Origin: Streptomyces sp. DI166
Lineage (GTDB): Bacteria; Actinomycetota; Actinomycetes; Streptomycetales; Streptomycetaceae
Length of the DNA stretch: 61,420 bases
Assembly: GCF_900091315.1 (NCBI RefSeq)
Contig: NZ_FLSP01000050.1
Coordinates: 1-61,420 of the forward strand
Reading direction: 5' to 3'
In this document: in pieces, positions 49,847-59,021 of the stretch
How the letters are laid out: every line of letters starts with the position of its first letter
Position numbering within the stretch: the stretch's first letter is position 1
Notes under the pieces: model-generated
What the model saw: the letters and a program-made list of their open reading frames with translations, nothing else
Told to the model about the DNA's origin: nothing
Databases searched by the model: none
Program-made: the position numbers and the translations under genes

Positions 49847-52318
49847 TCAGCGTCGCAGTGCCGCCCTGCCCGGCAGCGTCACGGACAGCAGGCCCAGCGC
49901 CACCGCGGCCCCGGCGAAGGCCGCGTAGGTGAGCGGGGGCACGTACGGGTCCTCGCCGGTCAGGCCGCGCATCATCGGGATCAGCGTCGCGGCGGCGATG
50001 GCCGTACCGAGGACGACGCCCGCGACCGCGACCAGCAGCGCCTCCCAGCGCAGCATCCGCATCACCTGACGGCGGGTGGAGCCCACCAGGCGCAGCATGC
50101 CGAGTTCGCGGCGCCGGTCCAGGACGGTCATCACCAGGGTGTTGGCGGCGGCGACCGCGGCGAAGCCGCCGAGGACCGCGGCCATCGTGCGGTTGGCCCA
50201 GGCGTTGAGTTCGCGGTCGGTGTTCTGTTCGACGACGTACCCGGAGGCATCGGTGACCTCGCCGAGTGCGGCGAGGGCCCTGGCGTCCCCGCCCCGCACC
50301 AGCAGCACGCTGTCGAAGCCCGAGGTGACATGGGGAGCGAGCGAGGCGCGGTCCATGGTCACTGTGGCGAGGCCGAGCCCTCGGCCGTAGACGGCGACGA
50401 CCTCGGGGCGGCTCTTGGTGCCGTCGGGCAGGTACAGCTCCAGCCGGTCGCCCACCGCGACCTTCGCCGACGTGGCGAGGGTCCTGTCGACGGCGATCCG
50501 GCCCTTGCCCAGACGGTCCAGGCTGCCGCTGCGTACGTCGAGATCCTGCACCTTCGCCAGGTCCCTGCCGGAGCCGGAGACCCCCTGCGCGGTCGAGTTC
50601 TGCAACCACCGGTCGGCGCCGGAACCGACGGGCACGAGGACCTGTGTGTCGAGCAGGGACACCGCCGCCTCGACGCCGGGCGCGCGGGCGGCCCGGTCGG
50701 CGGTGCCGGCGGGCAGTCCGGCCGGGTGCGTGACCACGTGGTCCGCGGTCAGGCCCTCCCGCAACTGCCGTTCGGCGACATGGCTTTCGCTGCTGTGCAT
50801 GAAGACGAGCGTCGACGCGAAGGCCATCGCCAGCACGATCGGGGTGATCGCCGAGGCCAGACGGCGGGCGTTCGTACGGGAGTTGGCGGCAGCCAGCGAG
50901 GCCGGGGCGCCACCGCCCCGCAGCACCGTCCCGAACAGCCCCGCGCACAGCCGCGCCACGATCGGACCGAGCAGCGCGACGGCGAGCATGAAGCACATGA
51001 CGACACCGAGCGCGGCGTTGGCGGCGTCGTCCCCGGCCGCACGGGCGGCGAGCACGCTGAGGAAGCCGCCACCGACCAGGGCGCCCACGCCCAGCACGGT
51101 ACGGACCACGCCCGGCCGCAGCCGTTGCACCGACGCCTCGGTGAGCGCTTCACCGGGCTTGATCCTGGACGGACGCCGCCCGGCCGCCCAGCCCGCGACC
51201 AGCGCGGTCAGCAGCCCCGTGCCGACGGCCACGACGAGCGGGATCCAGGACACGTGCAGCTCGACGGCCTCCGGTATGGCCCCGCGGTCCCGAAGCTCCC
51301 CGAACCACCAGTGCGCCAGCCCGATCCCCGGCAGACAGCCCACCAGCCCGGCCAGCGGCGCGACCAGCAGCGCCTCGGAGGCGACCGCGCGGCGGATCTG
51401 CCGGAGTGTCGCACCGACCGCGCGCAGCAGCGCGAACTCCCGGGCGCGCTGAGCCACCGACAGCGCGACCGTGCCGGACGCCGTGAAGACCGCGACCACG
51501 GCCGCGATCCCGCCGAACGAGCCGCCGAGCCCGGTGAGCAGCTCCCTGGCGTAGGCAAGCCCCTGCTCCTCGACACCGCCCCGGTCGTCACCGGTGTGCA
51601 CCTCGACCCCCGAACCGGCGAGCGCCTTGCGCACCCCGGCGGCGAGCGCGTCGGTGTCCGCCCCTTCCTCGGGCAGTACGGCGATGGCGTCGGCCTTGCC
51701 GGGGTGCCCGGCCAGAGCCGGGGAGCGGTCGTCGGCGAACCAGGCGACGGCGCCCTCGTCCACGTCGCCGGGACCGGGCTCGGCCAGCCCGGACACGCGG
51801 AACCCGGCGCGCCCGGCGGCGGTTTCCAGCGTGACGATGTCCCCGACCTCGGCGGCGGTGGTGCCGAGCACCACCTCACCTGCGCGGGGCGCCGACCCGG
51901 AGGTGAGTGTGGCGCCGGTGAACCGGTGCGCGCCCCAGCCGTGGCCGGTCAGCGTGGACTCGCCCTGCCGCACGGGGAACGTGAGGTCGGGCACCGCGGC
52001 CCGCACGCCGGGCACCCCGGCCGCCTTCCGCGCCAGCTCCGAGTCGACCCGTGCCGTGTCCGGCAGCGGCTCGGCCGTCTCCGTGCGGCCGTCCCCACTG
52101 CCCGTGACGAAGCGGGCGTACTGGTCCGCCGCGGCCACGACCGGAGCCTGCGCGTACCGCTGTGGCGGGACGGAGGCTCGGGCGCCGGTCTCCAGGAGAA
52201 TGCCGCAGGCCGAGACGATCAGCGCCGACATCAGCAGCGCGACGAAGGTGCCCGCGAACGCGGCGGGCTTGAACCGCACGGCGGCGCGGGCGAGGCCGTT
52301 GGGGGCGAGGCTCCTCAC
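49847..52318 (-). CDS. FtsX-like ABC transporter permease
   Basis: 823-residue MacB/FtsX-type permease. It has an N-terminal membrane helix (FVALLMSALIVSACGILLET) and a large outside domain, then FtsX-type cores with helices near AAVVAVFTASGTVALSVAQR (first) and the C-terminal one (AAVAAANTLVMTVLDRRREL, FAGAAVALGLLSVTLP). LLRAVGATLRQIRRAVASEA and MLRLVGSTRRQVMRML are the coupling loops. The duplicated layout is typical of exporter permeases for lipoproteins, peptides or envelope control. Its GTG start overlaps the ATPase stop (GTGA at 52315-52318). Convergent terminator follows. Confidence 0.9.
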   Translation of the reverse strand: MRSLAPNGLARAAVRFKPAAFAGTFVALLMSALIVSACGILLETGARASVPPQRYAQAPVVAAADQYARFVTGSGDGRTETAEPLPDTARVDSELARKAAGVPGVRAAVPDLTFPVRQGESTLTGHGWGAHRFTGATLTSGSAPRAGEVVLGTTAAEVGDIVTLETAAGRAGFRVSGLAEPGPGDVDEGAVAWFADDRSPALAGHPGKADAIAVLPEEGADTDALAAGVRKALAGSGVEVHTGDDRGGVEEQGLAYARELLTGLGGSFGGIAAVVAVFTASGTVALSVAQRAREFALLRAVGATLRQIRRAVASEALLVAPLAGLVGCLPGIGLAHWWFGELRDRGAIPEAVELHVSWIPLVVAVGTGLLTALVAGWAAGRRPSRIKPGEALTEASVQRLRPGVVRTVLGVGALVGGGFLSVLAARAAGDDAANAALGVVMCFMLAVALLGPIVARLCAGLFGTVLRGGGAPASLAAANSRTNARRLASAITPIVLAMAFASTLVFMHSSESHVAERQLREGLTADHVVTHPAGLPAGTADRAARAPGVEAAVSLLDTQVLVPVGSGADRWLQNSTAQGVSGSGRDLAKVQDLDVRSGSLDRLGKGRIAVDRTLATSAKVAVGDRLELYLPDGTKSRPEVVAVYGRGLGLATVTMDRASLAPHVTSGFDSVLLVRGGDARALAALGEVTDASGYVVEQNTDRELNAWANRTMAAVLGGFAAVAAANTLVMTVLDRRRELGMLRLVGSTRRQVMRMLRWEALLVAVAGVVLGTAIAAATLIPMMRGLTGEDPYVPPLTYAAFAGAAVALGLLSVTLPGRAALRR

Positions 52319-53127
52319 GCGGCGACCCCCGCCATCGCCCCCGCACGGGAGGTGAGCGTGGCCATGCGGGCCGCGATCTGCTCCGCCGAGCCGCCGTCGA
52401 GGCCGCCGGCGAAGACGCCGTCCGCGAGGAAGAGCACGCGGTCGGCCCAGGCCGCGGCGGCCGGGTCGTGGGTCACCATCACCACGGTCGCCCCGAGCGT
52501 GTCCACCGCCTGCCGCAGCAGACCGAGGACACCGGTGGCGGTGGCCGTGTCCAGGGCGCCTGTGGGCTCATCGGCGAAGATCACGTCCGGGCTGGTGACC
52601 AGGGCGCGGGCGATGGCGACCCGCTGCTGCTGACCGCCGGAGAGCTCGCCCGGGCGGCTGCGCGCCTTGTCGGAGAGCCCGACCTGCGCCAGCACCGAGG
52701 CGGCCCGGCGCCGGTCCTGCCGCTGCCCGGCAAGACGCATCGGCAGCAGCACGTTCTGCTCCACGGTGAGGGACGGCAGCAGGTTGAACGCCTGGAAGAC
52801 GAAGCCGAGGCGGCTGCGGCGCAACTCGGTGAGCCGGTTCTCGCGCATCCCCGTGATCTCCGTACCGCCCAGCCGCACCGACCCGGCCGTCGGCCGGTCG
52901 AGCCCGGCCGCGCACTGCAGGAACGTCGACTTGCCGGACCCCGAGGGCCCCATGACGGCGGTGAACGTGCCGTGCGGCAGAGCGAGGTCGATGCCCGCGA
53001 GCGCGTGCACGGCGCCGGAGCCGCGGCCGTACTGGCGCCGGACACCGCGCAGCTCGACGGCGAGACCGGGCGTCCCCTGCGCCTGCCGCTCCTCCGCCGC
53101 GTGCCCCTTGCCCCTGCGCAGCCTCAT
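52315..53127 (-). CDS. ABC transporter ATP-binding protein (MacB/LolD-like)
   Basis: 270-residue ATPase partner of the FtsX-like permease. Walker A is GPSGSGKST, the Q-loop lies in FVFQAFNLLP, the signature is LSGGQQQRVAIARALV and Walker B is DVIFADEPTGALD, then VMVTHDP (H-loop). The C-terminal part is short. The ATG at 53127 has GAGAGGG 6 nt upstream; a longer frame to 53151 is unlikely. It is divergent from the PadR gene; the PadR palindrome is 156 bp away, so PadR control of the exporter is possible. Confidence 0.93.
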   Translation of the reverse strand: MRLRRGKGHAAEERQAQGTPGLAVELRGVRRQYGRGSGAVHALAGIDLALPHGTFTAVMGPSGSGKSTFLQCAAGLDRPTAGSVRLGGTEITGMRENRLTELRRSRLGFVFQAFNLLPSLTVEQNVLLPMRLAGQRQDRRRAASVLAQVGLSDKARSRPGELSGGQQQRVAIARALVTSPDVIFADEPTGALDTATATGVLGLLRQAVDTLGATVVMVTHDPAAAAWADRVLFLADGVFAGGLDGGSAEQIAARMATLTSRAGAMAGVAA

Positions 53128-53283
53128 GGTCCGCCCTCTCCTGATCCTCACCTGGCCGATGACTCAACGCTACGGAGCACGGGCGGGGGCGGGCCATGGT
53201 GGCTGCTGGCGAGTCCGGGGTGGGGGTAACCCGAAGCCCCGCCCGCGAGTGAACCGCGTCTCACCGGGCCGAGGGGACTTGGC

Positions 53284-53301
53284 TATGCAACGAGTTGCAT
53301 A
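53284..53301. promoter_or_regulatory. Perfect palindrome TATGCAAC-GA-GTTGCATA
   Basis: 18-bp site, 8-bp perfect arms around GA, 14 bp before the PadR ATG. AT-rich in GC-rich DNA; likely PadR autoregulatory operator. It rules out an upstream ATG at 53285 as start, which lies inside the site. Confidence 0.75.
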
Positions 53302-53314
53302 TCAAGATCGGGGC

Positions 53315-53881
53315 ATGGCGCTTGAGCACGCGATCCTCGTCTCCCTGCTGGAGCAGCCCGGCACCGGCTATGAGCTGGCCCGGCGCTTCGACCGGTCCAT
53401 CGGGTACTTCTGGACCGCGACCCACCAGCAGATCTACCGCGTCCTCAAGCGCATGGAGAGCGACGGCCTGCTCGCCGTCCGCGGGCTGCCGCAGCAGAGC
53501 AGGCCGGACAAGAAGGTGTACTCCGTCATGGACGCGGGCCGTGCCGCCCTCGCCCAGTGGCTGCACGAGCCGATCGAACCGGAGAGCATCCGGCACGAAC
53601 TCGCCGTGAAGATCCGCGGCGCGGCCTTCGACGACCCGTCCGCGCTGATCCGCGAGGTCGAACGGCACCGCAAGGCGCACAGCGACCGGCTCGCCCACTA
53701 TCTCGCCGGCGAACAGCGCGACTTCACCGGCCCCACCGCCCCCGGCCCGCTCGACGCGGGCCAGGAGCTCCAGCACGTCGTGCTGCGCGGCGGCATCGCG
53801 TACGAACGGATGACGATCGCCTGGCTCGACGACGTACTCGCCACACTCCACCGGCTCAGCGGCACACAGCCGCGCGACTGA
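53315..53881 (+). CDS. PadR-family transcriptional regulator
   Basis: 188-residue AphA-type PadR protein. It begins MALEHAILVSLLEQPGTGYE, the standard family opening, then the wHTH ATHQQIYRVLKRMESDGLLA and a C-terminal helical dimer domain (IREVERHRKAHSDRLAHYLA). Start at 53315 is chosen by that pattern and the adjacent palindrome. The next gene, an acyl-CoA dehydrogenase, lies 57 bp downstream and is probably in the same transcript. The ligand is unknown; family members often sense phenolics or drugs. Confidence 0.92.
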   Translation: MALEHAILVSLLEQPGTGYELARRFDRSIGYFWTATHQQIYRVLKRMESDGLLAVRGLPQQSRPDKKVYSVMDAGRAALAQWLHEPIEPESIRHELAVKIRGAAFDDPSALIREVERHRKAHSDRLAHYLAGEQRDFTGPTAPGPLDAGQELQHVVLRGGIAYERMTIAWLDDVLATLHRLSGTQPRD

Positions 53882-53938
53882 GCCCTCCGGCACTTCCATT
53901 CCGACCGTTCACCCTCAACCCTCGGAAGGCGGACCTCC

Positions 53939-55657
53939 ATGACCGACCCGCTCCTGTTCAACCCGCGTACGTACGACCCGGCGCACTTCGACCCCGAGAC
54001 CCGCAGGCTGCTGCGCGCCACCGTCGACTGGTTCGAGGAGCGCGGAAAGCGCAGGCTCATCGAGGACTACCGCACCCGCGCCTGGCTGGCCGACTTCCTC
54101 GCCTTCGCCGCCAAGGAAGGCCTGTTCGCCACCTTCCTGACCCCCGGCTCGGCCGCGAGCAACAAGGAGCAGCGCTGGGACACGGCCCGGATCGCCGCCC
54201 TGAACGAGATCTTCGGCTTCTACGGACTCGACTACTGGTACGCCTGGCAGGTGACCATCCTCGGGCTCGGCCCGGTCTGGCAGAGCGATAACGCCGCGGC
54301 CCGCGCCCGCGCCGCCGAACTCCTGAACCAGGGCGAGGTGTTCGCCTTCGGCCTGTCCGAGAAGACCCACGGCGCTGACATCTACTCCACCGACATGCTG
54401 CTCACGCCCGACGGCAACGGCGGCTTCACGGCCACGGGCTCCAAGTACTACATCGGCAACGGCAACGCCGCCGGCCTCGTCTCCGTCTTCGGCCGCCGCA
54501 CCGACATCGAGGGCCCCGACGGCTACGTCTTCTTCGCGGCCGACAGCCGCCACGAGAACTACCACCTCGTCAAGAACGTCGTCGACTCCTCCAAGTACGT
54601 CAGCGAATTCCGCCTGGAGAACTACCCGGTACGCCCCGACGACGTCCTGCACACCGGCCGCGCCGCCTTCGACGCCGCCCTCAACACCGTGAACGTCGGC
54701 AAGTTCAACCTGTGCACCGCCTCCATCGGCATCTGCGAGCACGCGATGTACGAGGCGATCACCCACGCCCAGAACCGCATCCTCTACGGCCGCCCCGTCA
54801 CCGCCTTCCCGCACGTGCGCCGCGAACTGGCCGACGCCTACGTCCGCCTGGTCGGCATGAAGCTGTTCAGCGACCGCGCCGTGGACTACTTCCGCGTCGC
54901 CTCGCCCGAGGACCGCCGCTACCTCCTCTTCAACCCGATGACGAAGATGAAGGTGACCACCGAGGGCGAGAAGGTCATCGACCTCATGTGGGACGTCATC
55001 GCGGCCAAGGGCTTCGAGAAGGACACCTACTTCGCCCAGGCCGCCGTCGAGATCCGCGGGCTGCCCAAGCTGGAGGGCACGGTCCACGTCAACCTCGCGC
55101 TGATCCTCAAGTTCATGCGCAACCACCTGCTCGATCCGGCCGAGTTCGAACCCGTGCCGACCCGCCTCGACGCCGCCGACGACACCTTCCTCTTCCAGCA
55201 GGGACCCGCCCGCGGCCTCGGCTCCGTCCGCTTCCACGACTGGCGCCCCGCCTACGACGCCTATGCCCACGTGCCGAACGTGACCCGCTTCCGCGAACAG
55301 GCCGACGCGCTGTGCGAGTTCGTCACCACGGCGGCCCCCGACGAGGAGCAGAGCCGCGACCTCGACCTCCTCCTCGCCGTCGGCCAGCTCTTCGCCCTGG
55401 TCGTCCACGGCCAGCTGATCCTGGAGCAGGCTCGCCTCACGGACCTCGACGAGGACGTCCTCGACGAGCTGTTCTCCGTCCTCGTCCGCGACTTCTCCGC
55501 CTACGCCGTCGAACTCCACGGCAAGGACTCCGCGACCGAGGCCCAGCAGAACTGGGCGCTCGCCGCGGTACGCCGCCCCGTCATCGACGAGGCCCGCTCG
55601 TCCCGCGTGTGGGAGCGCGTGGAGGCGCTGTCGGGGGCGTACGAGATGGCGCCCTGA
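53939..55657 (+). CDS. Acyl-CoA dehydrogenase family protein
   Basis: 572-residue flavoprotein of the acyl-CoA dehydrogenase fold. The N-terminal helical part has RAWLADFLAFAAKEGLFATF; the mid beta-domain has LSEKTHGADIYSTDM and GSKYYIGNGNAAGLVSVFG; the C-terminal helical part includes ITHAQNRILYGRPVTAFPHV and KGFEKDTYFAQAAVEIRG with GTVHVNLALILKFMRN. Length is greater than the usual 380-400 residues because of a C-terminal extension (LADHGQLILEQARLTDLDE-type), so it may be of the longer FadE group. CGGAAGGCGGACC precedes the ATG. It follows PadR. Confidence 0.9.
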   Translation: MTDPLLFNPRTYDPAHFDPETRRLLRATVDWFEERGKRRLIEDYRTRAWLADFLAFAAKEGLFATFLTPGSAASNKEQRWDTARIAALNEIFGFYGLDYWYAWQVTILGLGPVWQSDNAAARARAAELLNQGEVFAFGLSEKTHGADIYSTDMLLTPDGNGGFTATGSKYYIGNGNAAGLVSVFGRRTDIEGPDGYVFFAADSRHENYHLVKNVVDSSKYVSEFRLENYPVRPDDVLHTGRAAFDAALNTVNVGKFNLCTASIGICEHAMYEAITHAQNRILYGRPVTAFPHVRRELADAYVRLVGMKLFSDRAVDYFRVASPEDRRYLLFNPMTKMKVTTEGEKVIDLMWDVIAAKGFEKDTYFAQAAVEIRGLPKLEGTVHVNLALILKFMRNHLLDPAEFEPVPTRLDAADDTFLFQQGPARGLGSVRFHDWRPAYDAYAHVPNVTRFREQADALCEFVTTAAPDEEQSRDLDLLLAVGQLFALVVHGQLILEQARLTDLDEDVLDELFSVLVRDFSAYAVELHGKDSATEAQQNWALAAVRRPVIDEARSSRVWERVEALSGAYEMAP

Positions 55658-55742
55658 GCCGGTGCGATGGGGGTGCCCAAGTGACGGCCCGCGACCCGTC
55701 ACTTGGGCAGCCCTTCCGGCGCGGGACGTACGATCGGGCGTC

Positions 55743-57452
55743 ATGATCGCCGACGCACCTGCCTCACCGCCCGACTGGCCGTACTGCCGGCTCGGTGACG
55801 ATCCGTCGCCGGACGGCGTTCGCTGCTTCGGCCGCCGGGTGGACGGGTACGCCGAATGCCTGGCACACCTCAGCGATGCCGACCGGGGCGCCTACCTTGC
55901 GGCACTGCGGCCCGGGGCCGATGTCGACCATCGCGGGACGCCCTTCACGGAAGAACTCCTGGGGCAACTCACCGACGCCCTCACCGACCCCTCGACCGAC
56001 GAACCACGTGTCGGCAATGCCGAGTTCGACCGGGCCAGGTTCAGCGGTGACGCCCACTTCGACGGCATGAGGATCAGCGGTGACCTGTCGATGCCCGAGG
56101 CGGTGGTCGCGGGCCACCTGTGGCTGTACGGCACGGAGGTCGGCGGCGAGGCCCGGTTCGACGACGCCGAGGTCGGCGGTCATGCCTGGTTCGTCAACGC
56201 GAAGTTCGCTGGGGACGCCGACTTCCACAGGACGCGAATCGACGGGGACGCCCTGTTCTACGGGATGGTGGTCTCCGGCGACACCACCCTGGTCGCCGCG
56301 CAGGTCGGCGGCGACACCTGGTTCGACGGCGCCCAGTTCGACGGCCGCCTCTGGATCACCGCGTCGACGTTCACCGGCACCTGCTCGCTGTCGGCCGTGC
56401 GGATCGGCGGCAACGCCCTCTTCGACAGCACCGTGTTCGAGCAGACGGTTCAATTCGGGCCGCTGGTGTGCGAGGGCAGGCTGGATGTGTCGGGAGCGGT
56501 GTTCCAAGGCGTTTCGACCATCGAGGCGGTGACCGGGGACCTGCGGTTCGTCCGCACACGCTGGGCCTCCACCGCCGCCCTGCGCCTGCGTCACGCGGCC
56601 GTGGACCTGAGCGACGCGGTCCTGGAGTTCCCCGTGAGCATCGCCGCCCGCAGCCGGCCCTTCGTCACGGACCACGGGGAGCTGGACGAGCCCTTCCCGG
56701 CCGACGCGCCGGTACGCGTCGTATCGACCAGAGGCGTCGACGCCGCACACCTCGTGCTCACCGACGTCGATCTGACCGACTGCCTGTTCGCCGGGACCGT
56801 CCACCTGGACCAGCTCCGCCTGGAGGGCCGGTGCAAGCTGCCCACCGCCCCCGCGGGCCTGCGCTGGACACCCCGCCGGACGCTGGCCGAGGAACAGCAC
56901 TGGCGCGCCGCCCGCTCCGGCGGCACGGACGGCTGGACCCCCGCACCGGAGGGGGAGACCGTGCTGGAGCCCGCCGTGCTGGCCCCGGTGTACCGGCAGC
57001 TGCGCAAGGCGTTCGAGGACGCCAAGGACGAGCCCGGAGCGGCGGACTTCTACTACGGCGAGATGGAGATGCGCCGCCACGACCGGGGCACCCCGCGCGC
57101 CGAGCGGGCCCTGGTCGCCGCTTACTGGGCGCTGTCCGGCTACGGGCTGCGCGCCTCCCGCGCCCTGGGCTGGCTGTTCGCCGCCATGGCCGCCACCGTG
57201 CTCGCCCTGATGCTGTGGGGAGTGCCGAAGGAGACACCCGGCCCCGCCAACCCCGACGGACCCTATGCGGAGCGGCTCACTTCCGAGCGGTTCGAGAAGT
57301 CGCTGCGGGTCGTCATCAACTCCGTGGTGTTCCGCAGCGCGGGCCAGGACCTCACCACCACCGGCACCTATGTCGAGATGACGTCCCGTATCGCCGAACC
57401 GATCCTCCTCGGCCTCGCGGTGCTCGCCGTCCGAGGCCGCGTCAAACGATGA
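55743..57452 (+). CDS. Pentapeptide-repeat-like membrane protein
   Basis: 569-residue protein. A Cys-containing N-terminal part (PYCRLGDDPSPDGVRCFGRR) precedes about 20 repeats of a 10-residue type (GGEARFDDAEVGGHAWFVNA, AGDADFHRTRIDGDALFYGM) from about residue 85 to 285, giving a right-handed beta-helix. A helical region (LAPVYRQLRKAFEDAKDEPG) and two membrane helices near the C-terminus (ALGWLFAAMAATVLALMLWG, IAEPILLGLAVLAVRGR) follow. Similar Streptomyces proteins have no proven role; some are called membrane-associated oxidoreductases without evidence. ATG 55743 is 85 bp after the dehydrogenase stop. Confidence 0.8.
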   Translation: MIADAPASPPDWPYCRLGDDPSPDGVRCFGRRVDGYAECLAHLSDADRGAYLAALRPGADVDHRGTPFTEELLGQLTDALTDPSTDEPRVGNAEFDRARFSGDAHFDGMRISGDLSMPEAVVAGHLWLYGTEVGGEARFDDAEVGGHAWFVNAKFAGDADFHRTRIDGDALFYGMVVSGDTTLVAAQVGGDTWFDGAQFDGRLWITASTFTGTCSLSAVRIGGNALFDSTVFEQTVQFGPLVCEGRLDVSGAVFQGVSTIEAVTGDLRFVRTRWASTAALRLRHAAVDLSDAVLEFPVSIAARSRPFVTDHGELDEPFPADAPVRVVSTRGVDAAHLVLTDVDLTDCLFAGTVHLDQLRLEGRCKLPTAPAGLRWTPRRTLAEEQHWRAARSGGTDGWTPAPEGETVLEPAVLAPVYRQLRKAFEDAKDEPGAADFYYGEMEMRRHDRGTPRAERALVAAYWALSGYGLRASRALGWLFAAMAATVLALMLWGVPKETPGPANPDGPYAERLTSERFEKSLRVVINSVVFRSAGQDLTTTGTYVEMTSRIAEPILLGLAVLAVRGRVKR

Positions 57453-57506
57453 CACGGGCATCGCCGACCGCGCCGGTAATGCGGCTTTTCATGATAGATA
57501 CGGCAT

Positions 57507-58490
57507 GTGCGTCATCGGGAGGACAGGAAGAAGGCGGGGGACCGCAAGGAGCGCTCCGCCGAGCGCTGGCTGCTCGCGGCGATCGTCGCCGAACCCCGAT
57601 ATCTGCCCGAACTCCTCGCCGACTTCGCCGTCCGCCACATGGGCAAGGGCGTACCCCGCGCGATCGAGAAGCTGCGCCACGACCACCCCGACGCCGACGA
57701 GGCGGAACTGCGGGCCAGGGTCGTCACCCGCGGCAGGCGTGCGGTCGTGTCGGAGGGGGCACTGGTCGGCGGCCCCTTCCTCGTGCTGATTCCCGTGGCG
57801 TTCTGCACGGCCATCCTCCGCCAGGCCCGTACGATCCTGGAGCTGGCCGCCCTCGACGGACGTGACCCCACCGACCGCGCCCGCGCCGCCGAACTGATGG
57901 TCCTCCAGGGTGCGTACGAAGACACCACGCAGGCGCGGGAAGCGCTCGACAGGATGCCGCGCACCGTCGAACCGCCGCCCGTCCGCTTCAGACGCTGGGC
58001 GGCCGTGTGGGAGGTCACCCTCCGGATGGCCCGGCTCCTCGGGATCATCACGCCGGGCGACGACTACGCGGGCATGAGCCGTGTGCGCCGGATCGTCGTA
58101 CAGACGGCGCGCTGGCTCCTGCTCGGCGTGGTCCTCGTGGTCGGGTTCGTCGCCCCGCTCGTCTGGCTCCCGTACATGGGGAACTCCTACCGCCGTGCCG
58201 ACGCCCGCCTGATGCCCCGGGTCCTCGCCTACTACTTCGGCGACAGCGCCGCCGTCACCGCCCCGCGCCGCAGGATCTCCGCGCCCGAACCGGACGTCCT
58301 GGCGGCCACCTTCCGCGCGGTCCTGTCCCTCCTCGTCCCGGTCCTCCTGATCGTCTTCACCCTCCTCGCCGGACTGGACCTGGCCGGTCACCGCTGGCCG
58401 GTCTTCGGCCTCGTCCTGGCCGCGGGGTCGGTCGTGGTCGGCGGGCTCTGGTACCGCAGGCACCGGCGCAGGCCGTCTTCCGAGAGTTGA
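57507..58490 (+). CDS. Membrane protein of unknown function
   Basis: 327-residue protein with about four membrane helices: ALVGGPFLVLIPVAFCTAIL, LLLGVVLVVGFVAPLVWLPY, LLVPVLLIVFTLLAGLDLAG and VFGLVLAAGSVVVGGLWY. The N-terminal 75 residues are basic and cytosolic (RHREDRKKAGDRKERSAERW). No family recognised. GTG start 57507 has no ribosome site, and TAGATA ends 6 nt before it (57495-57500), so it may be leaderless. It is followed by the SsgA-like gene after 65 bp. Confidence 0.7.
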   Translation: MRHREDRKKAGDRKERSAERWLLAAIVAEPRYLPELLADFAVRHMGKGVPRAIEKLRHDHPDADEAELRARVVTRGRRAVVSEGALVGGPFLVLIPVAFCTAILRQARTILELAALDGRDPTDRARAAELMVLQGAYEDTTQAREALDRMPRTVEPPPVRFRRWAAVWEVTLRMARLLGIITPGDDYAGMSRVRRIVVQTARWLLLGVVLVVGFVAPLVWLPYMGNSYRRADARLMPRVLAYYFGDSAAVTAPRRRISAPEPDVLAATFRAVLSLLVPVLLIVFTLLAGLDLAGHRWPVFGLVLAAGSVVVGGLWYRRHRRRPSSES

Positions 58491-58555
58491 CAGGAAAGAA
58501 GCCGGCGCAAGCGGGTACCCGGTGCCGCGATGCGGGCGCACGGGTGGGAGGACGT

Positions 58556-59008
58556 ATGAACGGCAAGCAGTTCGGATCAGGTGGGAGGACTCCGGCGTCC
58601 AGTCGGCCGGAGTCCCTCTCGCTGACCGCGCACCAGGTGATCCAGGAGGTCAGAGCTGCGCTGCGGGTGGACTTCTCCTACGACCCGGCCGATCCGCTGT
58701 TCGTGACCGTCGTCTTCCGGCCGGCCCACGACAGGGCCGTGACCTGGCAGATCAGCCGCACCCTGATGTGCGACGGACTGCGGCGGCCCACCGGCAACGG
58801 GGACGTACGGATCTGGCCGCTGCGCCGCACGGGCCGCCCCGTCGTCCGGCTGCGTCTGCACGACCACGGCTCCACGGCCCTGTTCGAGATCGACCTGGCC
58901 GACCTTCAGGACTGGCTGGCGCGGACCTGCGAAGCGGTGCCGCCCGGGACGGAACTCGACGACGTCGACTGGGACGCCGCCCTGCGCGCCCTGGTCGACG
59001 GCACCTGA
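58556..59008 (+). CDS. SsgA-like sporulation/cell-division protein (SALP)
   Basis: 150-residue SALP. It matches the family in length and blocks: LTAHQVIQEVRAALRVDFSY, DPLFVTVVFRPAHDRAVTWQ, the ISRTLMCDGLRRPTGNGDVR segment and RLHDHGSTALFEIDLADLQD. SALPs steer septum placement and peptidoglycan work in sporulating actinomycetes, which ties the organism to Streptomyces. GGGAGGACGT precedes the ATG. Which paralogue (SsgA-G) cannot be said. Confidence 0.93.
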   Translation: MNGKQFGSGGRTPASSRPESLSLTAHQVIQEVRAALRVDFSYDPADPLFVTVVFRPAHDRAVTWQISRTLMCDGLRRPTGNGDVRIWPLRRTGRPVVRLRLHDHGSTALFEIDLADLQDWLARTCEAVPPGTELDDVDWDAALRALVDGT

Positions 59009-59021
59009 CGGGGGCCGCGGC

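Noticed and set aside
49658..52633. 991-codon plus-strand frame across the FtsX-like permease
   Set aside because: Opposes a permease with clear helices and coupling loops; no ribosome site and low-complexity product.
53285..53314. Earlier PadR start at 53285
   Set aside because: The codon lies inside the palindrome and the family normally begins MALEHAIL.
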